This document shows, in pieces, positions 1 to 6,692 of a DNA stretch of 12,521 nucleotides. A program made the position numbers and the translations under genes. The notes below the pieces were generated by a model. That model made no database searches. It saw only the letters and a list, made by a program, of their open reading frames with translations, and was not told the origin of the DNA. Each line of letters starts with the position of its first letter. Position 1 is the first letter of the stretch. Source of the DNA: an uncultured Prevotella sp. (GTDB lineage: Bacteria > Bacteroidota > Bacteroidia > Bacteroidales > Bacteroidaceae); contig CALFIY010000036.1 of assembly GCA_937877595.1 (NCBI GenBank), forward strand, positions 1 through 12,521, given 5' to 3'.

Positions 1-881
1 ATTTCTATGATACGGTAGTCGTTGGTGTTGGCATTGAATGCAAACTGTATGTTACATTCACCCACAATGCCGAGGTGCCGAACGCAACGGATTGTGGTGT
101 CCTGTAGTTGCTTTACCTGGCTTTCCGTCAGTGAGCAGGTTGGAGCCACAACGATAGACTCACCAGTGTGTATGCCAAGGGGGTCGAAGTTTTCCATCGA
201 AGCCACCGTAAAGCAGTGGTCGTTGGCATCGCGGATACATTCAAATTCTATTTCTTTCCATCCCTTCAGGCTCTCTTCTACGAGTATCTGCGGCGCAAAG
301 GTGAAGGCGCTCTCTGCAAGTTCGCGGAATGTTGCCTCATCAGGACAGATGCCAGAGCCAAGGCCGCCGAGGGCATAGGCCGAACGTATCATCACAGGGA
401 AACCGATTTCCTTTGCAGCCTTTAGCGCATCCTCCATCGACTCCACGGCGTGTGACACAGGGACTTTCAAATCTACCTCGCCCAGTTTTTTCACAAAGAG
501 GTCGCGGTCCTCAGTATTCATAATAGCCTCAACGCTGGTGCCGAGCACCTCCACTCCGTACTCTTTCAGTATGCCTTTCTGATAGAGTTCCGTTCCGCAG
601 TTGAGCGCCGTCTGGCCACCAAAGGCAAGCAGAATACCGTCGGGGCGTTCCTTCTTTATTATTTCTGTTACAAAGTGTGTGGTGACGGGTTGGAAGTATA
701 CCTTGTCGGCAATACCTTCTGAAGTCTGTATTGTAGCAATGTTAGGGTTTACGAGCACTGACGAGATGCCTTCTTCGCGCAAGGCTTTCAGCGCCTGCGA
801 ACCAGAATAGTCGAATTCTCCTGCTTGTCCGATTTTCAGGGCTCCACTGCCCAATACCAATACCTTCTTTAGTTTTTTCAT
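1..881 (-). CDS. carB: Carbamoyl-phosphate synthase large subunit, N-terminal part (partial)
   Basis: The ATG is at 881-879 and 293 codons are open to the left window edge, so the 3' part is missing. The family makes carbamoyl phosphate from bicarbonate, ammonia or glutamine nitrogen, and ATP, for pyrimidine and arginine synthesis in the cytoplasm. The N-terminus reads MKKLKKVLVLGSGALKIGQA, followed by GEFDYSGSQALKALREEG, the CPSase pre-ATP-grasp signature. Further on are FGGQTALNCG, SAYALGGLGSG (ATP-grasp glycine-rich loop), ENFDPLGIHTGES and VGECNIQFAF. The last codons (YRIIE) lead into the expected E-(M/V)-N-x-R-x-SR site just outside the window. The GAL/GGL-type N-terminus resembles Bacteroidetes and eukaryotic CPSases more than the enterobacterial GPIRIGQG form. 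It lies 25 nt after the DUF1573 gene on the same strand. No promoter is seen in that gap, so the two are probably co-transcribed. Confidence 0.96.
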   Translation of the reverse strand, partial: MKKLKKVLVLGSGALKIGQAGEFDYSGSQALKALREEGISSVLVNPNIATIQTSEGIADKVYFQPVTTHFVTEIIKKERPDGILLAFGGQTALNCGTELYQKGILKEYGVEVLGTSVEAIMNTEDRDLFVKKLGEVDLKVPVSHAVESMEDALKAAKEIGFPVMIRSAYALGGLGSGICPDEATFRELAESAFTFAPQILVEESLKGWKEIEFECIRDANDHCFTVASMENFDPLGIHTGESIVVAPTCSLTESQVKQLQDTTIRCVRHLGIVGECNIQFAFNANTNDYRIIE

Positions 882-906
882 ATCTTTCTACCTTACCAGT
901 GTGAAT

Positions 907-1296
907 TTATTTTGCTTCCAACATGTCTCCCTCAATATACAGGCGTGTCATTTCCACGGCTCCATTTGTGCGTACTGTAATCGACTTCTTGAAGTGGCCG
1001 GCCCATTTACCTGTTCCGTTATAAGTAACCTTTATCTGTCCTTTTTCACCTGGCTGTACAGGAGTCTTGGTGTATTCCGGAACAGTGCAGCCGCACGAGG
1101 CGATTGCCTGATTGATTACCAGCGGTTGCTCACCAACGTTTGTGTAAGTGAATATGCATGTTACTACGGGTTCCTTCTCTGAGAACGTTCCAAAGTTGTG
1201 CGTTGTCTTGTCAAACTTTATCTCTGCAGGCTTTTGTGCCATGACCGTTGCAAAACTGCACACCAGCAGCAATGCTGCGATAATAATCTTTTTCAT
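907..1296 (-). CDS. DUF1573 secreted protein
   Basis: A 129-residue protein with a signal peptide (residues 1-20, MKKIIIAALLLVCSFATVMA), so it is exported to the periplasm or beyond. The mature part is one small beta-sandwich-like domain of the DUF1573 family. It shows HNFGTFSEKEPV, then FTYTNVGEQPLVI, then the family hallmark ASCGCTVPEY (residues 67-75, Cys69 and Cys71) and PVQPGEKGQIKV. DUF1573 is common in Bacteroidetes and its molecular function is not established. The start at 1296 is preferred over an in-frame TTG at 1344: it gives a clean signal peptide, has an A/G-rich leader (AAGAAAGAG), and the -7 promoter box at 1342-1349 overlaps the TTG. It is probably the first gene of a transcript that continues into carB. 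Confidence 0.9.
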   Translation of the reverse strand: MKKIIIAALLLVCSFATVMAQKPAEIKFDKTTHNFGTFSEKEPVVTCIFTYTNVGEQPLVINQAIASCGCTVPEYTKTPVQPGEKGQIKVTYNGTGKWAGHFKKSITVRTNGAVEMTRLYIEGDMLEAK

Positions 1297-1341
1297 ACGC
1301 TCTTTCTTTTCGTGTTGATAGTAAATGGTCATAAAACGATG

Positions 1342-1349
1342 CAAAAGTA
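1342..1349 (-). promoter_or_regulatory. Putative -7 promoter box for the DUF1573 gene
   Basis: TACTTTTG on the minus strand matches the Bacteroidetes -7 consensus TAnnTTTG and is followed by C. It would put the transcript start about 40 nt upstream of the ATG at 1296. No TTG is seen 19-21 bp upstream, so the -33 half is weak or absent. The assignment rests on pattern and position only. Confidence 0.5.
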
Positions 1350-1398
1350 TATCAATTTTCGGATATTGTATTACATTTGACTTTGTTTTTTATATATT

Positions 1399-1836
1399 TT
1401 AATACTTGCGGAAGTGAAGTCGCAAAAGCCTGTTGTGCAGTATCATTTTCGAACTTGAGAGTTGCTCTACGTAAAATGACTGTCTTAGTCCGTAAATGCC
1501 GTATCTCTGAAGTATTTCCGGCGTAGTGACTTTGATATCCGACGAGTCGCGGTTGTTAATATGCGGATTGAATATCACCAGCGAGTCACTGGCATGCATG
1601 AAATGGAAGATTATGTCGTCATAATACATATCATTACCCTCCCTTACAGCCAGCACGTCCATCTGCACAGCCCAGAAAAAGAGGCTGTCGCGCATGTCCG
1701 TACTGTGCCAGGTGGCAATGGTGTCGACCTGCGTCATCTGCCAGTAGCCGTCAAGGTCGCCGTTGTCCGACATCTCAATGAAATGACACGACGTCAACGC
1801 AGACAGGAATACTATTAATATAATAAGGTGTCTCAT
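1399..1836 (-). CDS. Small lipocalin-like lipoprotein
   Basis: A 145-residue protein with a lipoprotein signal peptide: a hydrophobic stretch at residues 4-14, then lipobox L14-T15-S16-C17. Cys17 is the probable lipidation site, which places it in the inner or outer membrane. After it come acidic residues and GDLDGYWQMTQVDT, the start of a lipocalin-like fold as in the small Bacteroidetes lipoproteins annotated DUF4847. The exact family number is from memory and unchecked. The rest alternates hydrophobic and polar residues as expected for a small barrel, with a basic C-terminus (LRLHFRKY). Its ATG overlaps the wzi stop codon (ATGA, 1833-1836), so translation is probably coupled and the two proteins may act together at the envelope. 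No ligand or enzymatic role can be read from the sequence. Confidence 0.82.
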   Translation of the reverse strand: MRHLIILIVFLSALTSCHFIEMSDNGDLDGYWQMTQVDTIATWHSTDMRDSLFFWAVQMDVLAVREGNDMYYDDIIFHFMHASDSLVIFNPHINNRDSSDIKVTTPEILQRYGIYGLRQSFYVEQLSSSKMILHNRLLRLHFRKY

Positions 1837-3398
1837 CGCTTGCGTTTGTTTAGGTGTAGGATGTCCGACTTTGAAATAGTGAGTTGCGCTCCCACGTTTT
1901 TGCCGTATACGCTTCCGAAGTCTGCGCCGACGGCAGCCTTAATAGACCATGTGTTCAGCGCAGTGTATTCAGGGAAATGATAGTCTGCCTCTGCCAGCAG
2001 GCTCTGCGTGTTTACAGGATTTGCAAATGGCGTAAGATAGGTACCGAAACTGTGTTGCAGCGTTGCCATAAGCCTGTAATGGAAAAATTCAGACGGGTCG
2101 CCGGCCAGCGCAAAATGCCATGCCGAGAAGCGGTTGTTCTGGAATTTTATTGTGCCGTCGCTATTATACAGCGGCGAAGTGAAAAGCGGATTGCCTATAG
2201 CCTGTCCCCAGTGCTGCCAGCCTGTAAAAATATAGTGGTTATAGTAGTTGTCAACTCCTGTAACCTGGTCGGAAAGTTTCTGCGTGTGGTCGTGGTAGAC
2301 AGGGCCGCTTTGATATTTTGAGTAAAGGAATTCCACAAGGATATTATTAACCCAATAGCCCATCTGTTTAAGGCGTAGGTCAGCGCCAAGCAGCATGTCC
2401 TTGAAACTATAGACCATTATGCGCGTTGAGGTACGCTTGTTCCATTCCTCTCCGCTGCCATATCCGCTCCATCCCGTTTGCAGCATTGACGACTGGTCCT
2501 CAAAGAAATGATCTCCGTAGAGCCCGAAGTACCACGTATCGTAGTCGAAATTAAGGCGGAACATCCAACTGCCGAGATGATTGCCCGACGTGTTGCGGTA
2601 TTGGGTCTCAACAGATTCGCCACCGCTTGGAATCAGAGCCCTGACCATGCCTTTCAGTCCGCCTTCGTTTTCAACGATCTGATCTCTGGCATTGTAGGCT
2701 TTGCCGCCAAACTGGCACGCCATCTCAAGACCCAACTCGAGCGAAACGGGCATCATTCTGTAGTCATTGCCGATCTTCAGGTATCCGGCCTTGCTGTGAT
2801 AGAGAGCGCCACTGGTGTATTTCGTCTGCTGCTGCGTGAAGTCGCGCTGCCATTTGTCGTCGGTAGTCATGCCGTAGGCGATATGGCCTTTTAGGCTGAG
2901 CCATCCCCGAGTGAGCGGCACTTCCCAATATTCGGGCAGCGACAGTCTCACCTGCGGCACAGGTCTTGCGTTCTTGCCCAGCGTCTGTGCGCCGGTGCTC
3001 AGTTTCTGGTTTTTCAGTTCTATAGGCTGTTCCTTGCTTCCCACGGTGAGCAGTCCCTTGAGCCATCGCCCTTCCAAATAGGCCTGCTGCACTACGAAGC
3101 GACTGGTAAAACCTGTTGCTGCCGCCAAGTCGACGGAATAACTGTAGCCAAAGCGTTTATAAAGATCGTTGGAAAGTGGCCGTTCGATGGAGGCTCGCAG
3201 GTAGCCGTTTGATTTTGACAACGAACTTAGGCCATACTTGTTGGCATTCAGCCATAATGGCTCGTGGTCGCCATTGGAGAGCGAGGCTTGCATCTCCACC
3301 TTGTATTTTAGTCCTGTTGTGGCAGTATCGTCGTCGTACTGTGCTTGCACTGGAATTGCGAAACAGGCCACAACAACTGAAAGCAACAGTTGTTTCAT
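1833..3398 (-). CDS. Capsule assembly Wzi-family outer-membrane protein
   Basis: A 521-residue exported protein with signal peptide MKQLLLSVVVACFAIPVQA and cleavage before Gln20. After a short acidic linker it shows EPLWLNANKYGLSSL (residues 46-60), the N-terminal pattern of Bacteroidetes proteins assigned to the capsule assembly Wzi family. The remainder is rich in aromatic and glycine residues with alternating strands (for example SWMFRLNFDYDTWYFGLYGD), as expected of an outer-membrane beta barrel. Enterobacterial Wzi helps anchor capsular polysaccharide on the cell surface. A similar role here is inferred, and no capsule genes are visible nearby. The protein ends in a basic tail (LNKRKR) rather than a terminal aromatic. 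The start at 3398 is chosen because it begins the signal peptide. An in-frame start at 3464 lies upstream of the promoter and is rejected. The lipoprotein gene follows with a 4-nt overlap. Confidence 0.85.
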   Translation of the reverse strand: MKQLLLSVVVACFAIPVQAQYDDDTATTGLKYKVEMQASLSNGDHEPLWLNANKYGLSSLSKSNGYLRASIERPLSNDLYKRFGYSYSVDLAAATGFTSRFVVQQAYLEGRWLKGLLTVGSKEQPIELKNQKLSTGAQTLGKNARPVPQVRLSLPEYWEVPLTRGWLSLKGHIAYGMTTDDKWQRDFTQQQTKYTSGALYHSKAGYLKIGNDYRMMPVSLELGLEMACQFGGKAYNARDQIVENEGGLKGMVRALIPSGGESVETQYRNTSGNHLGSWMFRLNFDYDTWYFGLYGDHFFEDQSSMLQTGWSGYGSGEEWNKRTSTRIMVYSFKDMLLGADLRLKQMGYWVNNILVEFLYSKYQSGPVYHDHTQKLSDQVTGVDNYYNHYIFTGWQHWGQAIGNPLFTSPLYNSDGTIKFQNNRFSAWHFALAGDPSEFFHYRLMATLQHSFGTYLTPFANPVNTQSLLAEADYHFPEYTALNTWSIKAAVGADFGSVYGKNVGAQLTISKSDILHLNKRKR

Positions 3399-3403
3399 CG
3401 CTG

Positions 3404-3433
3404 CAAAAGTACGAAAATTTGCGTAATCGTCAA
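3404..3433 (-). promoter_or_regulatory. Promoter of the wzi-like gene, possibly leaderless
   Basis: On the minus strand a TTG (3433-3431) lies 19 bp from TACTTTTG (3411-3404), a full match to the Bacteroidetes -33/-7 consensus. Only five bases (CAGCG) separate the -7 box from the ATG at 3398. Since transcription usually starts a few bases after this box, the mRNA would begin at or within a base or two of the start codon. Confidence 0.65.
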
Positions 3434-3484
3434 ATATTTTACCTGTTTTTAGGGAATTCCCCATCCGTATTTAGGGAAAAACCT

Positions 3485-3515
3485 TTGTTTCGGCGCCTTT
3501 TTCTCCTTTTCTTTG
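3485..3515 (+). promoter_or_regulatory. Candidate promoter of the His-rich secreted protein gene
   Basis: A TTG (3485-3487) lies 20 bp before TTTCTTTG (3508-3515), one mismatch from TAnnTTTG, and the box is followed by CAG. It would give a leader of about 50 nt ending in an A-rich stretch (AAACCCAAAAACTACAACT) before the ATG at 3572. The match is weaker than for the divergent wzi promoter. Confidence 0.4.
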
Positions 3516-3571
3516 CAGCAGAAACAAGTGAAAGACTTCACAGTAAGAGCATAAACCCAAAAACTACAACT

Positions 3572-4474
3572 ATGAAGAAGATGATGATAGTCCTGACAAT
3601 GTTGCTGGTAGCAACAGCAGGCAAGGCAATGAGTTATGAGCAGGCCCGCAACGAGGCTCTGTTTCTCACCGACAAGATGGCCTACGAACTGAATCTCACT
3701 CAAGAGCAGTACGAGGCTGCCTACGAGATAAATCTCGACTACCTGATGGGTGTCACGAGTTACGACGATGTCTTCGGAGTCTACTGGGAGCGCCGCAATC
3801 TCGACTTGAGTTATGTGCTTCTGAGTTGGCAACTTGAGGCATTCCGCAGCGCGGCATACTTTTTCCGCCCACTTGTCTGGCGCGACGGTTTCTGGCATTT
3901 CAGCATCTATGCACGCTATCCCCATCGCGACCACTTCTTCTTTGGTAGGCCGGTGTTCTACGCCAGTTATCGCGGCGGCCACGCATGGCATCGCCACGCC
4001 GGCGGCAGTTGGTATAACGCCCACCGCCACGATGTCCGCCCACATCGCGACTACGGCCGCGACCACCACGTAGGAATGCGCGATGGCTGGAAGGGCAACG
4101 ACTTCCGTAACCAGCATCACTACAACCGCAACAGTTCTACGCGCTCCACCGTAAATCCCGGGCACGCCACTGCCGGCAACCATCAATCAACGCCAAATGC
4201 CAACGTGCAGCATGGCTCACTCGGCGGAGGGCATCACAGCAGCACTCTCGGCGGTTCGCGCAGCAGCATCGGCAGCAGCACCCATAGCAGCACGCGCAGC
4301 AGCGTCGGCAGCACGCGCAGCAGCGTCGGTAGCACTCACAGCAGCATTGGAGGCACGCGCAGCAGCGGCGGTAGCAGCACGCGCAGCATCGGTAGCACTC
4401 GCAGCAGTTCCGGGAGTTCGCACGGCAGCAGCGGAAGAAGCAGCGGCGGCAAGAGTTTCGGCGGTAAGCGTTAG
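3572..4474 (+). CDS. Secreted His-rich protein with Ser/Arg/Gly repeat tail
   Basis: A 300-residue protein of unknown function. Residues 1-19 are a signal peptide (MKKMMIVLTMLLVATAGKA). Residues 21-105 form a compact conserved-looking domain: SYEQARNEALFLTDKMAYEL, NLTQEQYEAAYEINLDYLMG and YWERRNLDLSYVLL. The LTxxQ pattern recalls the Spy/CpxP envelope chaperones, but homology is not shown. Residues 107-222 are rich in His, Arg, Tyr and Gly (for example HAWHRHAGG, HRHDVRPHRDYGRDHH) and could bind metal. Residues 229-300 are low complexity, built of seven-residue units such as TRSSVGS, THSSIGG and TRSSGGS, ending SFGGKR. The start at 3572 is set by the signal peptide; an in-frame extension back to 3116 runs antisense through wzi and is rejected. 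Its last 85 codons are also open on the opposite strand as the tail of the convergent phosphatase. Confidence 0.8.
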   Translation: MKKMMIVLTMLLVATAGKAMSYEQARNEALFLTDKMAYELNLTQEQYEAAYEINLDYLMGVTSYDDVFGVYWERRNLDLSYVLLSWQLEAFRSAAYFFRPLVWRDGFWHFSIYARYPHRDHFFFGRPVFYASYRGGHAWHRHAGGSWYNAHRHDVRPHRDYGRDHHVGMRDGWKGNDFRNQHHYNRNSSTRSTVNPGHATAGNHQSTPNANVQHGSLGGGHHSSTLGGSRSSIGSSTHSSTRSSVGSTRSSVGSTHSSIGGTRSSGGSSTRSIGSTRSSSGSSHGSSGRSSGGKSFGGKR

Positions 4475-4984
4475 GCGCCTCACTTCAGCATTCATCATGC
4501 GCTGCACCTGACTCATCTCGCAGTTTGCCACGACAGCAAGTATCGCTTTGTTGATGATACCATGTCCCACGGCCACAATCCTCTTTCCCGGGAATGTGGC
4601 CGTGATATATATTATAAAAGAACGCGCGCGCACGAAGAGCGCCTCCTCTGTCTCTATGTCGTCGGGCCACGTCACGCCTTTCAGCGCAGGAATGAAACAC
4701 TGCGTAAAACTGCCCCAGTCGCGTTCGCGCAGCAGTGGTGTCGTGAAGACAGGCAGTTGCCGCGGCATTGCAATGATTTCTGCCGTTTGTCGCGCGCGCC
4801 GCAAATCACTGCAAACGACCACGTCGACTGGCTCTGAAGCCAAACGGTTTGCCACCTGCAGTGCCTGCTCCCTGCCACGCTCCGTCAGCAGGCCCTCGGT
4901 CTGTCCTTGCATTATCTGCCGCACATTGTCTTCCGTCTCTCCATGCCGCATCAGCAGCAAATGGCAGGTATTCGCCTTGTTCAT
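4217..4984 (-). CDS. Histidine phosphatase family protein with Ala-rich antisense tail
   Basis: The frame encodes 255 residues. Residues 1-170 are a histidine phosphatase (phosphoglycerate mutase-like) domain: LLMRHGETEDN with catalytic His14, GLLTERGREQA, SDLRRARQTAEI (residues 59-70), LLRERDWGSF with acidic Glu87, and AVGHGIINKA with the second His141. Such cytoplasmic enzymes remove phosphate from small metabolites through a phosphohistidine; the substrate cannot be read here. The domain ends around NAEVRRLTL, where homologues of this length (about 170-180 residues) would be expected to stop. Instead the frame runs on for 85 residues, about half Ala (43 of 85), exactly across the 3' end of the convergent His-rich protein gene. 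Either the native stop was lost by a rearrangement or the tail is tolerated because the repeats have no stops. No clear promoter was seen upstream of the ATG at 4984. Confidence 0.88.
   Translation of the reverse strand: MNKANTCHLLLMRHGETEDNVRQIMQGQTEGLLTERGREQALQVANRLASEPVDVVVCSDLRRARQTAEIIAMPRQLPVFTTPLLRERDWGSFTQCFIPALKGVTWPDDIETEEALFVRARSFIIYITATFPGKRIVAVGHGIINKAILAVVANCEMSQVQRMMNAEVRRLTLTAETLAAAASSAAAVRTPGTAASATDAARAATAAAARASNAAVSATDAAARAADAAARAAMGAAADAAARTAESAAVMPSAE
4250..4430 (+). repeat. Degenerate 21-bp coding repeats (Ser/Arg/Gly units)
   Basis: About eight imperfect units of CGCAGCAGCGTCGGCAGCA-type sequence encode seven-residue repeats of the form T-(R/H)-S-S-x-G-S. Two adjacent copies (TRSSVGS, from about 4291) are near identical; others vary by a codon gained or lost. 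The run of AGC and CGC codons reads as Ala-rich GCT and GCG codons on the opposite strand, so it stays open there too. Confidence 0.75.
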
Positions 4985-5121
4985 GCTGGCGAAATTACTA
5001 ACAAGCGGCGTAATAACGATATTTCCGCCTCATTTTTAATTTATTTTACGACACCATGGCGACACGAAGACAGGAACAGGAAAAAAAAGAAATCTTCGGT
5101 ATTAAAAAAAAAGAATTTTTC

Positions 5122-5152
5122 TTGGCATTTTGCCTGCATAATCGTACCTTTG
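5122..5152 (+). promoter_or_regulatory. Promoter of uxaC
   Basis: TTG (5122-5124), a 20-bp spacer and TACCTTTG (5145-5152) match the Bacteroidetes -33/-7 consensus. The expected transcript start lies near 5157, leaving a leader of about 34 nt that ends in an A-rich stretch before the ATG at 5191. Two A-tracts (5081-5088 and 5104-5112) lie just upstream and may act like an UP element or bend the DNA. The segment 5111-5123 (AAGAATTTTTCTT) is a palindrome touching the -33 box. Confidence 0.65.
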
Positions 5153-5190
5153 CTGAGCAAATCAAAAGAAACACTAACCCAAGACAAACT

Positions 5191-6597
5191 ATGAAAGCAT
5201 TCAACGACAAAAATTTTGTGCTCGACAATGAAGTAGCACAAGACCTGTACCACAACCATGCAGCCAAGATGCCTATCATCGACTATCACTGTCATCTCAT
5301 CCCTGAGATGGTGGCCAACGACCATCGTTTCAAGTCGATTACCGAACTGTGGCTCGGTGGCGACCACTACAAATGGCGTGCCATGCGCACCAATGGCGTT
5401 GACGAGCGCTACTGCACCGGTAAGGACACCACCGACTGGGAAAAATTTGAGAAGTGGGCAGAAACAGTACCTTACACTCTGCGCAATCCACTCTACCACT
5501 GGACACATCTGGAGTTGAAGACTGCTTTCGGAATAGAGAAACTGCTCTCACCAAAGACCGCACGCGAGATTTTCGACGAGTGCAACGAAAAACTGAAGCA
5601 GCCCGAATTTTCGGCACGCGGCCTGATGAAGCACTACCACGTTGAGTGCGTCTGCACAACAGACGATCCCGTCGACGATTTGCACAACCACATAGAATAC
5701 GCAAAGCACAAGGCTCAGGACGATCCTATTATGATTCCGGCCTGGCGTCCTGACAAGGCCATGAACATTGAGAAACCGGAATTCGGCGCCTATGTTCACC
5801 AGTTGGAACAAGTCAGCGGTGTCACCATCACGCGCTTTGCCGATATGGTAGACGCTCTGAAGAAGCGCCACGAGTTCTTCGAGGCTCAGGGCTCGAAACT
5901 CTCCGACCACGGAATAGAGGAATTCTACGACGAGGAGTACACCGACTCACAGATAGAGACCATTTTCGAAAAGGCAATGCGTGGCCAGCAACTCTCAACA
6001 CTCGAGGTGCGCCAGTACAAGCATTGTTTCCTCACCGTAATGGCTGAGATGGATGCCGACGCAGGATGGACTCAGCAGTTCCACTACGGTGCTATCCGCG
6101 ACAACAACACTGCCATGTACAACCAACTCGGCCCTGACACCGGTTTCGACTCTATTGGCGAATTCAATACAGCCAAGGCAATGTCGAAATTCCTCAACAA
6201 ACTCAACATGGAGGGCAAACTGACACGCACAATACTCTATACCCTCAACCCATGCGCCAACGAAGTGATAGCAACAATGCTTGGCAACTTCCAGGGCGGT
6301 GAGCCAGGAAAGATACAGTTTGGTTCGGGCTGGTGGTTCAACGACCAGAAGGACGGCATGGAGCGCCAGATGAACGCTCTCTCCGTTCTGGGACTGCTTA
6401 GCCGCTTCGTAGGAATGTTGACCGACAGCCGCTCGTTCCTCTCCTACCCACGCCACGAATATTTCCGCCGTATTCTCTGCAACCTGCTGGGCAACGACGT
6501 AGAGAAGGGACTGCTACCCGACGACCGCGAACTGCTGGGCAAGATGGTCGAAGACATTTCGTACAACAACGCACGTCGCTACTTCAAGTTCTATTAA
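5191..6597 (+). CDS. uxaC: Glucuronate (uronate) isomerase
   Basis: A 468-residue cytoplasmic enzyme of full family length. It converts D-glucuronate to D-fructuronate and D-galacturonate to D-tagaturonate, the first step in hexuronate breakdown. It belongs to the amidohydrolase superfamily. Visible marks are DYHCHL (residues 31-36, metal-binding His33 and His35), CTTDDPVDDL (155-164), GWTQQFHYGAIR (292-303), GSGWWFNDQKDGM (378-390) and the C-terminal TDSRSFLSYPRHEYFRR (411-427). The start at 5191 is chosen because MKAFNDKNFVLDNE fits the family N-terminus. A promoter lies between it and an in-frame ATG at 5056, which rules out the longer form. It stands alone between its own promoter and terminator; no other uronate-pathway gene (uxaB, uxuA, kdgK) is in the window. 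Confidence 0.97.
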   Translation: MKAFNDKNFVLDNEVAQDLYHNHAAKMPIIDYHCHLIPEMVANDHRFKSITELWLGGDHYKWRAMRTNGVDERYCTGKDTTDWEKFEKWAETVPYTLRNPLYHWTHLELKTAFGIEKLLSPKTAREIFDECNEKLKQPEFSARGLMKHYHVECVCTTDDPVDDLHNHIEYAKHKAQDDPIMIPAWRPDKAMNIEKPEFGAYVHQLEQVSGVTITRFADMVDALKKRHEFFEAQGSKLSDHGIEEFYDEEYTDSQIETIFEKAMRGQQLSTLEVRQYKHCFLTVMAEMDADAGWTQQFHYGAIRDNNTAMYNQLGPDTGFDSIGEFNTAKAMSKFLNKLNMEGKLTRTILYTLNPCANEVIATMLGNFQGGEPGKIQFGSGWWFNDQKDGMERQMNALSVLGLLSRFVGMLTDSRSFLSYPRHEYFRRILCNLLGNDVEKGLLPDDRELLGKMVEDISYNNARRYFKFY

Positions 6598-6622
6598 GCA
6601 GCGAGTCAGCAAAAACAAATAT

Positions 6623-6657
6623 GAGAGACAGAGGCCGCGCCCCTGTCTCTTTTTTTT
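6623..6657 (+). terminator. Rho-independent terminator after uxaC
   Basis: AGAGACAG (6624-6631) pairs with CTGTCTCT (6643-6650), with a GC-rich loop region that can pair further. It is followed by a run of T through 6657. It starts 26 nt after the uxaC stop codon. Confidence 0.85.
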
Positions 6658-6668
6658 GTGTGCCTTAC

Positions 6669-6686
6669 GGCAGCTGACGTGCTGCC
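6669..6686. repeat. Short perfect hairpin in the convergent intergenic region
   Basis: GGCAGC (6669-6674) and GCTGCC (6681-6686) form a perfect 6-bp stem around TGACGT. No T-run follows on either strand, so it is not a typical terminator. It sits between the uxaC terminator and the 21-bp repeat array. Confidence 0.5.
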
Positions 6687-6692
6687 ATTCTT

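Noticed and set aside
3116..3571. In-frame upstream extension of the His-rich protein gene (452 codons in all)
   Set aside because: It runs antisense through the wzi coding region; the clear signal peptide begins at 3572.
3449..4186. 245-codon minus-strand open frame opposite the His-rich gene
   Set aside because: It is a shadow of the plus-strand gene, with Val/Ala-rich composition and no recognisable domain.
4197..4511. 104-codon plus-strand Ala-rich frame
   Set aside because: It is another frame of the same AGC/CGC repeat array; it has no domain and no leader.
4621..4632. Alternating CG run as a possible Z-DNA or regulatory site
   Set aside because: It lies inside the phosphatase domain and is explained by Arg and Ala codons.
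5056..5190. Upstream in-frame ATG for uxaC
   Set aside because: The consensus promoter at 5122-5152 lies downstream of it, and the added residues are Lys-rich A-tract translation.
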